64,000 nt of DNA from the NCBI GenBank assembly GCA_020052615.1, contig JAGVOT010000061.1:21629-85628 (forward strand), written 5' to 3'. The translations under genes were made by a program, and so were the position numbers. This stretch comes from Nitrospirota bacterium. GTDB lineage: Bacteria; Nitrospirota; UBA9217. Each line of letters begins with the position of its first letter. Within the stretch, counting starts at the first letter, position 1. The notes under the pieces were generated by a model. The model saw only the letters and a list, made by a program, of their open reading frames with translations, had not been told where the DNA came from and ran no database searches. Below are positions 63,901 to 64,000 of the stretch, piece after piece.

Positions 63901-64000
63901 TTACTCGATGACTTCGGTGATCACGCCTGCGCCCACGGTACGGCCGCCCTCGCGGATCGCGAACCGGAGTTCCTTGTCCATGGCGATCGGGGTGATGAGC
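63901..64000 (-). CDS. tuf: Elongation factor Tu (C-terminal end only)
   Basis: Only the last 32 codons are in the window: [20 protein letters not shown], then AGVITEVIE and stop, which is the conserved EF-Tu C-terminus. It lies 26 bases before rpsJ, the usual str-S10 junction. Confidence 0.96.
   Translation of the reverse strand, partial: LITPIAMDKELRFAIREGGRTVGAGVITEVIE

Overview
The window is a piece of a fairly GC-rich Gram-negative chromosome from an anaerobic or facultatively anaerobic respirer. Evidence for this includes a periplasmic nitrate reductase of the long (about 920 residue) form with a NapG ferredoxin, a triheme cytochrome c, a CcdA protein, menaquinone synthesis by the futalosine route (MqnB, MqnD), outer-membrane barrel proteins and a heme-bearing sensor kinase. 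Ribosomal proteins S4, S14 and L36 are all of the zinc-binding type. I lean towards Nitrospirota or Desulfobacterota, but nothing I can see settles the phylum.

Layout. 1-3324: napA and the start of napG. 3654-7682: a small protein, a triheme cytochrome, a divergent patatin/BamA-like outer-membrane protein and a small exported protein. 7844-14334: a minus-strand run with a CCA-adding/poly(A) polymerase-type enzyme, a TPR protein, a DUF4145-like protein and the shikimate genes aroC-aroK-aroB. 14782-19482: a plus-strand run of mqnB, mqnD, lemA, an M48 protease and a fused moaD-moaE. 19552-20718: ccdA and a MerR regulator. 20804-22595: a possible short leader RNA, then fchA and folD (one-carbon metabolism). 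22704-27476: a receiver-only regulator, two outer-membrane proteins and a TMTC-like membrane TPR protein. 27685-39106: an AT-richer island holding a DUF2301 membrane protein, a broken four-helix-bundle gene, a small exported protein, a giant 2965-residue secreted protein and a HEAT-repeat protein. 39509-48672: a six-gene signalling cassette. 48855-64000: the S10-spc-alpha ribosomal operon, read on the minus strand from tuf to rplQ.

How the genes fit together. The Nap enzyme draws electrons from menaquinol, which the futalosine genes help make, and aroB/K/C supply the chorismate that pathway starts from. The MoaD-MoaE fusion provides molybdopterin synthase for enzymes such as NapA. FchA and FolD look like a split pair: FolD has lost two residues needed for the cyclohydrolase reaction, which FchA can supply. 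The signalling cassette joins a PhnD-like solute-binding lipoprotein to three kinases and two response regulators; one kinase carries a periplasmic heme site but has tyrosine where the phospho-acceptor histidine should be.

The most unusual things are: the giant protein with an N-terminal zinc phospholipase C-like domain, two sets of seven propeller-type repeats and PKD/ASH modules; the His-to-Tyr heme kinase; a three-copy 86-bp dispersed repeat; a scattered set of short period-7 arrays of several unrelated unit sequences, two of which run into coding sequence; and a palindromic repeat that encodes the n-region of the NapG Tat signal.
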